From Quisquiliibacterium sp. (GTDB lineage Bacteria > Pseudomonadota > Gammaproteobacteria > Burkholderiales > Burkholderiaceae_E), in contig JAURMJ010000187.1 in assembly GCA_030830765.1 (NCBI GenBank), positions 1 through 18,782 on the forward strand: DNA of 18,782 nucleotides, given 5' to 3'. This document shows, piece after piece, positions 1-8,012 of the stretch. The translations under genes were made by a program, and so were the position numbers. Within the stretch, counting starts at the first letter, position 1, and each line of letters begins with the position of its first letter. Under the pieces are notes generated by a model that was not told where the DNA came from, did not search any database, and worked only from the letters and a program-made list of their open reading frames with translations.

Positions 1-974
1 CGTGCATTGAAGTGCTCATCGTCCATGGCCTGCTGGACGCTGGCAACAATCGTGCAGCAGACATCATGCCCGACGAAGCGTCCACGCCAGTGATCAGCGG
101 TCTGTGCACCGATCAGCTTTGTCACTGCAGCCTGAGTTGCTTGCGAATCAACAGCGTCATCACGCAGTGCCTGCGGCAGATCGATGAGCGCGCAGAAATT
201 TTCCCAGAAGCGCTGCTCCAAGGGGGCAGCTGCAACGAATTTCTCATCAGCGGTGCGATAAATCTGATAACGCGGACTCGCGCCGGTCACCAGTCCACTG
301 CCAGGCCGTGCCCAGTCGCCAGTCGCTGTTCCCTCGCCAATCGCCCAGTAAAGGAAGGTGAACAGGTTGTCGCTCATCGAAATATCGAGCTTGCTGCCCC
401 GGCCTGAACGGTCGCGCTCGCGCAGCGCCATCAGGATGTTGATGACGGCCGGATAGGCGCCACCGGCAATGTCTGCAATCAGTGCCGGCGGAAGCACCGG
501 CGCGCCGTCCGCTCCTGCGGTCAGCGACAGCATGCCGGATTCGGACACATAGTTCAGGTCATGCGCAGCCACCATCGCACGAGGACCGCTCTGGCCGTAG
601 CCAGTGATCGCACAGTAAATGATGCCGGGATTGATCTGCGCAAGAGCTTCGTACCCAAGCCCAAGACGGTCCATGACGCCAGGCCGGAACTGCTCGACAA
701 CAACATCCGCCTCGCGGATCATCGGCATCAGACGTTCACGCTGATCCGGATCCTTCAGATCGATGGCAATTGATTGCTTGCCACGATTGAGCAGTGCGAA
801 ATTGACGCTGTCGGCTCCGGATCGCGGAACATACGTGCGCATTTCATCGCCGGCACCTGGCCGCTCAATCTTGATCACCTCCGCCCCTGCCTCGGCCAGG
901 ATCAGAGTACAGACAGGTCCGGGCAGCAATGTGCTGAAATCCAGAACCTTGACGCCTTCAAGTGGTCTCGACAA
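1..974 (-). CDS. CaiB/BaiF family (class III) CoA-transferase, 3' end cut by window edge
   Basis: The minus-strand frame reads from a TTG at 974 through the left edge, giving 324 residues without a stop; the C-terminus lies outside. The TTG follows an AAGGAAGGTG ribosome-binding site about 4 nt away, and the product begins MSRPLEGVKVLDFS, the usual N-terminus of this family. The motif AEAGAEVIKIERP (about residues 28-39) and ADIAGG (about 167-172) are typical. Asp168 sits where formyl-CoA transferase has its catalytic Asp169. Enzymes of this family move CoA between carboxylic acids, or act as alpha-methylacyl-CoA racemases; the substrate cannot be read from sequence. It is divergent from the secreted hydrolase at 1027 and lies beyond the acyl-CoA cluster, so it may offer an ATP-free way to activate the same acids (inference). 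Confidence 0.9.
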   Translation of the reverse strand, partial: MSRPLEGVKVLDFSTLLPGPVCTLILAEAGAEVIKIERPGAGDEMRTYVPRSGADSVNFALLNRGKQSIAIDLKDPDQRERLMPMIREADVVVEQFRPGVMDRLGLGYEALAQINPGIIYCAITGYGQSGPRAMVAAHDLNYVSESGMLSLTAGADGAPVLPPALIADIAGGAYPAVINILMALRERDRSGRGSKLDISMSDNLFTFLYWAIGEGTATGDWARPGSGLVTGASPRYQIYRTADEKFVAAAPLEQRFWENFCALIDLPQALRDDAVDSQATQAAVTKLIGAQTADHWRGRFVGHDVCCTIVASVQQAMDDEHFNA

Positions 975-1026
975 GAATCACCTTCCTTTAATCAATCCAA
1001 CGACACTGTCGTGGGGGAAACTCTAA
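975..1026. promoter_or_regulatory. Divergent intergenic region with a 13-bp inverted repeat
   Basis: These 52 nt separate the divergent starts of the CoA-transferase and the secreted hydrolase, so both promoters must lie here or inside the genes. At 1000-1012 is a perfect inverted repeat, ACGACA-C-TGTCGT. It could be an operator half-site pair. A clear -35/-10 pair was not found. The hydrolase start is preceded by GGGGGA. Confidence 0.35.
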
Positions 1027-1899
1027 ATGCGCCGTTTGATCGCTGCTCTATTGTGCTTAATGTCCGGTTCCCTGTTCACGACAGCCCAGGCGCAGGAAGT
1101 CGTCCAGATCGCATACACCGGCATGAATGCCGGCACCGATCAATTCGAGGCTGTGCTCCGCAAGCCTGAGGGCCCCGGTCCGCACAAAGCCATCGTCATC
1201 CTGCACCACGCAGGTGGCTGGCGCAGCGGCACCACCGAGCAGTATGGCGAGCTGCTTCAAAAAAACGGCTTCGTCACCCTGGAACCACGGATGTTCGCGT
1301 ATCCGCTGGCAAGCCGCCGTGAGGCTCATGAACCGGCACAATTCCTCGCCCAGGCTTTTGGCGCGCTCCAGTATCTGGCCAAGATGCCCGAGGTCAACAG
1401 TCAGAAAATTTCGGTCATGGGTCTGTCCTATGGCGCGAACATGACCATCTACACAGCGAGCGACTGGGCGGCCAGGAAATTCACTGACGGCAAGCTGAAA
1501 TTTCATTCCGGGATTGCGTTCTATCCGACCTGCTTCACATTGGAGACGATGGTCAAGGGCAAGCGAAACATCATGATCGATGACAACTTCCCGGATGACT
1601 TTCTGTCGCGTTGGAGCGCAATGCCGCTGCTGATTCTGGCTGGTGGGAAGGACGATTACGAGGATCGCGATCCGCAAGCTTGCCAGAGTCTCGTCAACGC
1701 CATGACCGACGAGGCTCAGAGAAAAGCCTCCCGCGTTGTCGTTTACCCGAACGCCACCCATGGATGGGACCACGGGCGGACCTACTCGTTTTTCACGCGG
1801 ATGGGTTGCAAGATGCAGGGCTGCCAGAACACCAATGAATCGGATGAGGAAGTCACAGCCAAAGCCAAAGACGACCTGATCCGCTTCCTGACGAACTGA
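1027..1899 (+). CDS. Exported dienelactone-hydrolase-like alpha/beta hydrolase
   Basis: A 290-residue protein. Residues 1-22 look like a Sec signal peptide: RR, a hydrophobic stretch of about 15 residues, then AQA before QE as a type I signal peptidase site. The mature part has an alpha/beta-hydrolase fold of the DLH type. The nucleophile elbow is G-L-S-Y-G with Ser134, the acid is probably Asp209 or Asp210 (GGKDDYED), and the base is His245 (NATHGWDHG). Classical dienelactone hydrolases use Cys as nucleophile; Ser here points to an esterase or peptidase-like hydrolase. Cys261 and Cys266 (CKMQGC) could form a disulfide in the periplasm. It would act on esters or lactones outside the cytoplasm, but the substrate is unknown. 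It is a single plus-strand gene, and its stop directly abuts the stop of the convergent cluster. Confidence 0.85.
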   Translation: MRRLIAALLCLMSGSLFTTAQAQEVVQIAYTGMNAGTDQFEAVLRKPEGPGPHKAIVILHHAGGWRSGTTEQYGELLQKNGFVTLEPRMFAYPLASRREAHEPAQFLAQAFGALQYLAKMPEVNSQKISVMGLSYGANMTIYTASDWAARKFTDGKLKFHSGIAFYPTCFTLETMVKGKRNIMIDDNFPDDFLSRWSAMPLLILAGGKDDYEDRDPQACQSLVNAMTDEAQRKASRVVVYPNATHGWDHGRTYSFFTRMGCKMQGCQNTNESDEEVTAKAKDDLIRFLTN

Positions 1900-2583
1900 T
1901 CAGCCGCGCGACTGCCGAGCCTTGGCAACCTGCGCTCGGCGAGCAGGCGAGTAGGCCGCGTCACCAAGCGCCTCGTAAAGTGCCTGACTGACATCGTGAT
2001 GCTCGGCCAGGCCGGTGCGATGCAGCAGGGAAATCGGGCCTTCGGGATAACCGAGCCCGAGCATCAGCGTCTTGTCCATATCGTCAGCACTGGCCAGTTT
2101 TTCATCCAGCCTGCGTAGAGCGGCATTCAGGTACGGACGGATGAGCCGATCCACGATGCGCCCTGGGAAATCGTTGCATACCGCCACTTTCAAGCCAGCT
2201 GACTCCAGCGCCTCGCGCGCTGCGGCAATCGCATCGGCCTCTGAATTCGGTTGACGGACCAGTTCGACAAGCGCGGTCGGCATGGCCTGCCCCATCCGAA
2301 AGCGCGCGAAGCCGAGTACGTTTGAACCCTCATCGCCCCGGTCCTCGCCGGTATGAACGCCCAGGCATTCGGTCCCAAGCTCGACAAGAATTGCGCGCCA
2401 GGCAGCCGGATATTTGACGCGCGACAATGCCGCACCCGCGTCGCTGCCGATCAGGACCAGCACATCGCGCGGACCGTGGGTTTCCGGATGATCGGCCGCG
2501 TTGACCAGCAGCGGATGGGTCTGCGGCTCATCGGCAGGGAACGAACGGCTTTCGCCATGCTTCTCAATCACATAACGCAGCAT
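1900..2583 (-). CDS. 3-hydroxyacyl-CoA dehydrogenase C-terminal-domain protein (stand-alone second half of a PaaH-type enzyme)
   Basis: A 227-residue protein with no Rossmann GxGxxG motif. The C-terminal half (about residues 130-215) is a 3HCDH domain: D-FPGRIVDRLIRPYLNAAL, then SADDMDKTLMLGLGYPEGP, the same pattern as the second C-terminal domain of long (about 500-residue) PaaH/PaaC-type 3-hydroxyacyl-CoA dehydrogenases. The N-terminal half resembles the linker region of those enzymes. The ATG begins 2 nt after the TGA of the full dehydrogenase upstream (TGAAGATG), so translation is probably coupled. It likely binds to or stabilises that enzyme, for example as a dimerisation or acyl-binding subunit (inference). 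It is the last gene of the cluster. A frameshifted fusion is the alternative, but both reading frames have natural-looking ends. Confidence 0.75.
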   Translation of the reverse strand: MLRYVIEKHGESRSFPADEPQTHPLLVNAADHPETHGPRDVLVLIGSDAGAALSRVKYPAAWRAILVELGTECLGVHTGEDRGDEGSNVLGFARFRMGQAMPTALVELVRQPNSEADAIAAAREALESAGLKVAVCNDFPGRIVDRLIRPYLNAALRRLDEKLASADDMDKTLMLGLGYPEGPISLLHRTGLAEHHDVSQALYEALGDAAYSPARRAQVAKARQSRG

Positions 2584-2585
2584 CT

Positions 2586-3461
2586 TCAGGCTCCGAACAT
2601 CTTGGTGTCGCCGTAGCTGTGAAAGCCACGACCGGTCTTCTTGCCCAGGTGACCGGCCGCGATCATTCGCTTGACCAGTGCCGGGCAGGTGGCGCGTGCC
2701 TCGTGCGTCAGGCCATGCATCGCGTCACACAGCAGCACCTGGGTATCCATGCCGACCAGATCCAGGAGCTCGAACGGACCCATCGCATAACCCATCGCGG
2801 TCTTGATCGCCAGATCAATATCGGCCGGCTCGGCAACGCCCTGCTCAACCAGCCGGATCGCGTCGTTGTTGAACGGGATCAGGAAGTAATTGAGGATGAA
2901 TCCGGGGCTGTCCTGCGTGCGCACCGGGTTCTGGCCGAGTGCCTGGCAAAAGGCCCAGGCCTTGTCGAAGGTCTCATCGCTGGTGACCAGGCCCGGCGAC
3001 ATTTCCACGAGCTTCATCAACTGCGCCGGCAGACAGAAATGCATGCCGACGAAGCGATCAGGGCGGCCCGAGCCACCGGCAATCTCAGTGATGGAAATCG
3101 TCGACGTGTTCGAAGCGAAGATCGTGTGTTCGGCCACCACCGGATGGATCTGTGAGAACAGCAAGTGCTTGACCTTCAGATCCTCGAAAACAGCCTCAAT
3201 GACCAGGTCACAGGGAGCGAGCCCGTCGATGCTGGTCGTGTACTCGAAGCGTTGCAGGATAGTCGGCAGTTCGTCCGCGGCCAGCTTGCCGCGCTGCACA
3301 GACTTCTGAAAGAAGGCCTCGGTCTGCCCGCGCGCACGCTCAAGGGCATCGGCACGGGTGTCATAAACAATTGTGCGAAAGCCTGCCCGTGCGCAGACGA
3401 TCGCGATGCCTGCCCCCATCGTGCCGCAGCCGGCGACACCGACAGTTTTTATTTCAGTCAT
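2586..3461 (-). CDS. 3-hydroxyacyl-CoA dehydrogenase (NAD+), beta-oxidation step 3
   Basis: A 291-residue protein, close to the usual length of single-unit enzymes (FadB2/PaaH/Hbd type). The NAD-binding motif GCGTMG is at 11-16. Alignment to human HADH without gaps puts Ser120, His141, Glu153 and Asn191 on the catalytic Ser137, His158, Glu170 and Asn208. The C-terminal domain carries MGPFELLDLVGMD and ends in KKTGRGFHSYG. One oddity: the usual HFxNP after the catalytic His reads HFCLP, so Leu144 replaces a normally conserved Asn. It oxidises 3-hydroxyacyl-CoA to 3-oxoacyl-CoA in the cytoplasm. The start is ATG with an AAGG about 7 nt upstream. It is followed directly by a gene for an extra 3HCDH domain, and would act on the open-chain products of the cluster. 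Confidence 0.92.
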   Translation of the reverse strand: MTEIKTVGVAGCGTMGAGIAIVCARAGFRTIVYDTRADALERARGQTEAFFQKSVQRGKLAADELPTILQRFEYTTSIDGLAPCDLVIEAVFEDLKVKHLLFSQIHPVVAEHTIFASNTSTISITEIAGGSGRPDRFVGMHFCLPAQLMKLVEMSPGLVTSDETFDKAWAFCQALGQNPVRTQDSPGFILNYFLIPFNNDAIRLVEQGVAEPADIDLAIKTAMGYAMGPFELLDLVGMDTQVLLCDAMHGLTHEARATCPALVKRMIAAGHLGKKTGRGFHSYGDTKMFGA

Positions 3462-3494
3462 TTGCTTGCCTTGTTGATGGTTGCCTGACCGCCC

Positions 3495-4673
3495 TCAGGA
3501 GCGGCTGCGCTTTTCCATGAAACTGCGCCCGATCAGCTGACGATGAATCTGATTGGTCCCTTCCCAGATCTGCGTGATCTTGGCATCTCGCATCAGCCGC
3601 TCAACCCGATGATCCTGACAATAGCCATAGCCGCCCAGCAGCTGAACCGCCTCGGTGGAGATCTTCATGGCCAGATCAGAGGCGCGCATCTTCAGCATCG
3701 AAGCCTCAATACCGAAATCATCGGCTCCCGACTCGACCAGTCGGGCAACATGCCACAACCAGCCCTCGCACTGTGCAAGATCGGTTGCCATGTCCGCCAA
3801 CATGAACTGAATACCCTGGAATTCCACGATGCGTCGACCGGACTGCTGACGCTCGTTGATGTAGGCAATCGCATCCTGCCAGGCAGCGCGCGCAATGCCG
3901 AGCGCGTGCGCGGCTACGCTGGGACGCGACTTGTTCAGTGAGCCAAACAGGATCTTCAATCCGTCGCCAGGAGCTCTGAGCAGATTGGCCCGCGGCACCC
4001 GCATGCCATCGAAGGCAATGGTTGCTGTGCTGGAAGCACGATGCCCCATCTTTTCCTCGGTGCGCACCACGGACAGCCCGGGCGTTCCCTTCTCGACAAT
4101 CAGCGCGGAGATCGCCGCCTTGGGATCATCAATCTCGCTCCACTTACCGAACAACAGGTACAGGTCGGCGCAATCGCCATTGGTGATGAAAGTCTTGCCC
4201 CCATCCACGACGATGTGATCGCCATCCGGCGTGAAACGGGTCTTCATGCCGGTCGCATCCGAGCCGGCCGACGGTTCTGTGATTGCCAGTGAACCGAGCC
4301 CGCCGTCAGCGATCCTTGGCAGCAGACGCTGTCTCTGCTCATCACTGCCGAAATCAATCAGCGGTTTCATGCCGTGATAGTTGGTCGCCCAGATGATGCC
4401 GGTCGATGCACAGGCCTGACTGATCTCGCGCACGCAGGCCAGATAGGCCGTGTAAGACAGCGGCGCACCGCCAAACTCCTCGGGAATGAACATCTGGTTC
4501 AGCCCGAGGGCATTGATCGCGCGCACGTTTTCCCACGGAAACTCACCGCTGCGATCAAACGCATCGGCACGCGGCGCGATCTCGTTGCGCGCCAGCTCCC
4601 GCACACTGTCGACCAGCATTTTTTCTTCGTCGGCCAGCACCAGGCTGGCGTCGAGTCGGTCGAACACATTCAT
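3495..4673 (-). CDS. Acyl-CoA dehydrogenase (FAD), AliB-like role proposed
   Basis: A 392-residue protein of standard family length, with the N-terminal helical, middle beta and C-terminal helical domains. The FAD/substrate signature ITEPSAGSDA is at 131-140. The second signature, with the arginine-containing helix and IWEGTNQIHR, is near the C-terminus; Glu371 aligns with the catalytic Glu376 of medium-chain acyl-CoA dehydrogenase. It would remove two hydrogens alpha,beta to the thioester and pass electrons to ETF. Lying next to BadK-, BadI- and AliA-like genes, it is the natural candidate for the cyclohexanecarboxyl-CoA dehydrogenase (AliB) step, though its sequence alone does not fix the substrate. 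The start is ATG with a GAGGAAA ribosome-binding site. It lies 33 nt before the next gene in the same direction. Confidence 0.93.
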   Translation of the reverse strand: MNVFDRLDASLVLADEEKMLVDSVRELARNEIAPRADAFDRSGEFPWENVRAINALGLNQMFIPEEFGGAPLSYTAYLACVREISQACASTGIIWATNYHGMKPLIDFGSDEQRQRLLPRIADGGLGSLAITEPSAGSDATGMKTRFTPDGDHIVVDGGKTFITNGDCADLYLLFGKWSEIDDPKAAISALIVEKGTPGLSVVRTEEKMGHRASSTATIAFDGMRVPRANLLRAPGDGLKILFGSLNKSRPSVAAHALGIARAAWQDAIAYINERQQSGRRIVEFQGIQFMLADMATDLAQCEGWLWHVARLVESGADDFGIEASMLKMRASDLAMKISTEAVQLLGGYGYCQDHRVERLMRDAKITQIWEGTNQIHRQLIGRSFMEKRSRS

Positions 4674-4723
4674 CAGATTTTCCTCGCGCGAATTGTTCTG
4701 CAGTGATACACGAGCCGAGCGGC

Positions 4724-5464
4724 TCAGTGGGCAATCGCCTGAGCCCCATCAATATAGATCGTCTCACCGGTCATGAATGGGATATCGTCCGCGATCAACG
4801 CGCCGACCAGCCTTGCAACCTCGTCCGGACGTCCGGGACGCTTGCCCGGAATGCGCGTCTGCAGGAATTCGCGCAGCGATCCCTGCATCGCATCGGCATT
4901 GAGCTCGGTCTCGATGTAACCGGGCGCAACATCAAGTACACGAATGTGCTTTGAGGCCCATTCGACGGCCAGGCAACGCGTGATGGCGCCGACCGCCGCC
5001 TTCGAGGCGCAGTAGGCCAGATTGCCTTTGACGCCCATCTTGTCGAAGAAGGAACCGATATTGACGATGGTGCCGCCTTCTGCGCAAAGATACGGATAGG
5101 CCTCGCGGCACGCGACGTACACCGCGCGCGCATTGGTATTCATCACCGCATCGTATTCGACGGTTTGCATTTCGGACGAGCGGGCCGTGCGATGAATGCC
5201 GGCATTGTTGACCAGCGCATCCATCCGGCCACGGCGCTTCATCAATTCCTTGAAAGCTGCAGCGACCGACTTTTCATCATCAACATCGCAGGCGATGCAC
5301 TCCATCTGCGCGACGAGTTCAGCCGGGACTTCCAGGGTCTCAATCCCCTGTCCCTTGCGGCTCAGGCAGCCGACAACGAAGCCGCGACGTGCAAGCTCAA
5401 GTGCGATCGCCGCACCAATGCCCCGGCTGGCTCCGGTCACTGCAACCACTTTTGTACTCATCAT
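4724..5464 (-). CDS. SDR-family dehydrogenase, candidate 2-hydroxyacyl-ring-CoA dehydrogenase (BadH position)
   Basis: A 246-residue classical short-chain dehydrogenase/reductase. The cofactor motif TGASRGIG is at 10-17, NNAG at 86-89, and the catalytic set is Asn111, Ser138, Tyr151 and Lys155 (YCASK). The C-terminal GxxIYIDGAQ is typical of FabG-like members. The first ATG (of two in tandem) overlaps the stop of the hydratase gene by 4 nt (ATGA), indicating translational coupling. In the R. palustris route the SDR BadH oxidises 2-hydroxycyclohexanecarboxyl-CoA to the 2-keto thioester, exactly between hydratase and ring hydrolase. This gene sits in that context, so the role is proposed from neighbourhood; a general 3-oxoacyl reductase is the alternative. 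Confidence 0.88.
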   Translation of the reverse strand: MMSTKVVAVTGASRGIGAAIALELARRGFVVGCLSRKGQGIETLEVPAELVAQMECIACDVDDEKSVAAAFKELMKRRGRMDALVNNAGIHRTARSSEMQTVEYDAVMNTNARAVYVACREAYPYLCAEGGTIVNIGSFFDKMGVKGNLAYCASKAAVGAITRCLAVEWASKHIRVLDVAPGYIETELNADAMQGSLREFLQTRIPGKRPGRPDEVARLVGALIADDIPFMTGETIYIDGAQAIAH

Positions 5465-6228
5465 CGATCTCCGAAGCGCGCCGGGCGCTTTTCCATGAAG
5501 GCGGCCATGCCTTCAGCGGCATCGGCTGTCTGATACGCCAGCGTTGACAGATCAGCCTCAATCTTCAGGCCTTCGGCCAGCGGTGTATCCAGGGCACGGC
5601 GCACCGCATCGCGGGCAAAGCCCAGCACCGGCAGGCTGTGCGCACTGAACTCACGGGTGAAGGCCAGAGCCTGCTCGAACGGGTCACCTTCGACAATCCG
5701 GTTCACCAGCCCCCATTGCAGCGCGGTCTGCGCATCGACCGTTTTTCCGGTCATCACCATCTCTAGCGCTCGCGCCTCGCCGACCAGCCTTGGAAGCCGC
5801 TGCGTGCCGCCATAACCGGGAATCAGTCCGAGCTTGATTTCAGGCAGACCGACCTTCGCGCGCGGTGTTGCCAGCCGGAACGTACAGGCCATTGCAAGCT
5901 CCAGCCCGCCCCCGAACGCATAGCCGTTGATCAAGGCCACCGAGGCGATCGGCAGACGGTCCAGCTTAGCCATCACCGCCTGACCAAGTTCGGCGCCGCG
6001 CTTTTGGTCGATCAGCGAACGCTCGGTCAGCTCCTTGATGTCGGCGCCTGCACAGAAGGCCTTGTCGCCTGCGCCGGTGATGATCAGCGCACGCGCGTCC
6101 GAGGCAGCCACCTCGTCAAGCACCGCACCGAGATCGCGCAGCAGCGCGAACGACAGCGCATTGAGTGCCTGCGGCCGGTTCAGCCGGATCAGCGCGAATT
6201 CCTCGTGCCTTGATAATTCAATTGCCAT
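5461..6228 (-). CDS. Enoyl-CoA hydratase (crotonase family), BadK-like
   Basis: A 255-residue crotonase of usual length. The oxyanion-hole segments are FCAGADIKEL (58-67) and GYAFGGGLELAMA (102-114). Both catalytic glutamates of true hydratases are present: Glu110 (GGGLE) and Glu130 (GLPEIKLG), followed by IPGYGGTQRLPR. The C-terminus FMEKRPARF is also canonical. It adds water to a 2-enoyl-CoA. The overall pattern agrees with BadK, the cyclohex-1-ene-1-carboxyl-CoA hydratase, as recalled from R. palustris, and with PaaF/FadB-like hydratases, so the exact substrate rests on context. The ATG has a weak AGG about 8 nt upstream. It follows a 120-nt gap after the ligase gene, the longest gap within the cluster. 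Confidence 0.93.
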   Translation of the reverse strand: MAIELSRHEEFALIRLNRPQALNALSFALLRDLGAVLDEVAASDARALIITGAGDKAFCAGADIKELTERSLIDQKRGAELGQAVMAKLDRLPIASVALINGYAFGGGLELAMACTFRLATPRAKVGLPEIKLGLIPGYGGTQRLPRLVGEARALEMVMTGKTVDAQTALQWGLVNRIVEGDPFEQALAFTREFSAHSLPVLGFARDAVRRALDTPLAEGLKIEADLSTLAYQTADAAEGMAAFMEKRPARFGDR

Positions 6229-6348
6229 TTAAAAATGCCTGTTGTGATGGGCGCCCTTTCGGGCTTCCTTTGGAATTCGTTGTCGGCCTTGGCGGGAATC
6301 CCTGACTGGGTGCAGCGGTGGGCTCCCGACTGGAGCGCCGACGCCCAC
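6229..6348 (-). promoter_or_regulatory. 120-nt intra-cluster gap with several short hairpins
   Basis: This is the only sizeable gap in an otherwise tight cluster. In the minus-strand RNA it can form a GCCC-GAAA-GGGC hairpin (6253-6264), a GCTCC-5 nt-GGAGC hairpin (6322-6336), and an alternative long-range GTGGGC/GCCCAC pairing (6318-6323 with 6343-6348). No run of T follows any of them, so a classical terminator is unlikely. An internal promoter, an RNA-processing site or mere structure are all possible. Confidence 0.3.
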
Positions 6349-8004
6349 TCAGCGCTGAGGTTCAGTCCAGCGCACCGGCTGTGGCGCGAGTCTGCCGGAC
6401 TTGACCCAATCGATCAGCTCGCGCTTCAGAATCTTGCCGCTGGCGGTCAGCGGGAACGCCTCGAGCTGCGCAAAGTATTCGGGCATGTCGTATTTCGACA
6501 GCCCGGTTTCATGCAGATGGGCCAGCAGCTGCTGCGCATCGGCGGTCTGGCCCGGGCGCAGCACAACTGATAAGCAGACCTTCTCGCCAAGCCGTTCATC
6601 AGGCACACCGAAAACCGCCGCCTTGAGCACTGCCGGATGTCGATGAACCAGATCTTCGAGACGCGCTGGATGAATGTTATGTCCACCCCGGATGATCAGA
6701 TCCTTCTTGCGCCCCACGAAGCGCAGATTGCCATGCTCATCGAGCGTGCCCAGATCACCGGACAGAAACCAGCCACCGCGGTTGAAGGAATCTTCGGTAG
6801 CCGCCTGGTTGTCATAGTAGCCAAGCATCAGCAACGGCCCACGCGTGGCAATCTCTCCGACCTCGCCGGCCGCCAAAGGAAGGTCGACATTCTCGGCATC
6901 GAAAATTGCACATTCGAAGCCATCCGCCGGCCGGCCGCAGGTCTCGACAATCGTTTGCGCCGCGTCATCCGGGCGCGTGTACTGATGCGAGCCATTCTCG
7001 GTCATGCCGTAGATGTTCTGCGGCGTGATGCCCATCGACAGGAAAGACTGCGCAACCTCGCGCGGAATCGGCGCGCCGGCCATATAGAACAGCCGAACAC
7101 TTCCCAGCGCATCGAGAGAACGTCTGCGAATTTCTGCCAGGATGTCGATCGCATGCGTCGGCACGCCCATCACGTAGGTGGCGCCTGACTGCACGATCCA
7201 GTCGATCGCTTGCAGACCGGCGGGCGGATCGTTGACAACCAGCTCAAGACCAGCCGCCAGCTGCTGCTCGATCGCCACCGTCCCGATGTGATGACTCATC
7301 GGCGACAGCGAAAGCAGCACGGTGCGATGGTCATGGTGCCAGTCGCGCACCATCGCCCTGCCATTGGCCAGCAGCGTGTTGTCCGAATGCATGACGCCCT
7401 TGGGCGTGCCGGTCGTGCCCGACGTGAAAGCCAGATAGACGATCTTGTCCGGATCCGTGACGGCCGGCGTACGGCACTGCACGACAACATCCTGACCCGG
7501 TTGCTCGAAAAGGCGCGCGCGCTCATCGCGGGCACCAACCGCGTACACCGCCTTGACGAGCGGATTGCTCAGCGCCGTACCGATGACATCGGCCGTCTTG
7601 GCATCCGCGCCATAACCCGGTTGCATGAACAGCGCCCGGGCGCGGGCACGCTCAAGCAGCAGTCCAATCTCGGCCACCGTGTAGTTCTGGTGCAAGGATG
7701 GGCAGCAGACATAGCCATTGCGCGCACAGGCGAGGAACACGACCACGCTCTCAGCGCGCGAGGGCAGCCAGACCGCGACCCGATCGCCGATCCGAAGACC
7801 ATCCTGATGCAGACTCTCTGCACAGGCATCGACCCAGCCAAGCAAAGCCCGCCAGGTCAGGCGCACCCGCGCATCGCGCAGCGCGAAGTCGTCCGGGCGC
7901 TGCGCCGCATGGCGTTGCAGCGCTGCGTAGAAGGTTTCAGAGGTCCATGCCCCGATCTCGTAATAGGAGCGGGCGGCCGGGTGATCGAAAAGTCTGAGCA
8001 GCAC
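6349..8004 (-). CDS. AMP-forming acyl-CoA synthetase, AliA (cyclohexanecarboxylate-CoA ligase)-like
   Basis: A 551-residue member of the ANL adenylate-forming superfamily. The phosphate-binding loop FTSGTTGTPKG is at about 193-203, followed by the A5 motif IYGMTENG, the A7-type GWFLSGDLG, and the hinge GRKKDLIIRGGHNIHP. Lys524 in PLTASGKILKRE is the A10 catalytic lysine. It activates a carboxylic acid to the acyl-AMP and then to the CoA thioester. The overall layout, including the GD-VAVWLP segment and the hinge wording, resembles the AliA cyclohexanecarboxylate-CoA ligase group; that is recognition by pattern, not by alignment score. The reading frame begins with GTG at 8004, 8 nt after the stop of the BadI-like gene; the ribosome-binding site is weak, so coupling to the preceding gene is likely. 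Confidence 0.92.
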   Translation of the reverse strand: MLLRLFDHPAARSYYEIGAWTSETFYAALQRHAAQRPDDFALRDARVRLTWRALLGWVDACAESLHQDGLRIGDRVAVWLPSRAESVVVFLACARNGYVCCPSLHQNYTVAEIGLLLERARARALFMQPGYGADAKTADVIGTALSNPLVKAVYAVGARDERARLFEQPGQDVVVQCRTPAVTDPDKIVYLAFTSGTTGTPKGVMHSDNTLLANGRAMVRDWHHDHRTVLLSLSPMSHHIGTVAIEQQLAAGLELVVNDPPAGLQAIDWIVQSGATYVMGVPTHAIDILAEIRRRSLDALGSVRLFYMAGAPIPREVAQSFLSMGITPQNIYGMTENGSHQYTRPDDAAQTIVETCGRPADGFECAIFDAENVDLPLAAGEVGEIATRGPLLMLGYYDNQAATEDSFNRGGWFLSGDLGTLDEHGNLRFVGRKKDLIIRGGHNIHPARLEDLVHRHPAVLKAAVFGVPDERLGEKVCLSVVLRPGQTADAQQLLAHLHETGLSKYDMPEYFAQLEAFPLTASGKILKRELIDWVKSGRLAPQPVRWTEPQR

Positions 8005-8012
8005 GATACTTT

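Noticed and set aside
1057..1773. A 238-codon minus-strand frame opposite the exported hydrolase
   Set aside because: The plus strand has a signal peptide, the GxSxG motif and the triad; the minus frame shows no recognisable domain.
3483..3498. CCTGA/TCAGG inverted repeat at the end of the acyl-CoA dehydrogenase gene as a terminator
   Set aside because: The stem is only 5 bp with no T-run, and the next gene of the cluster starts 33 nt on, so termination here is unlikely.
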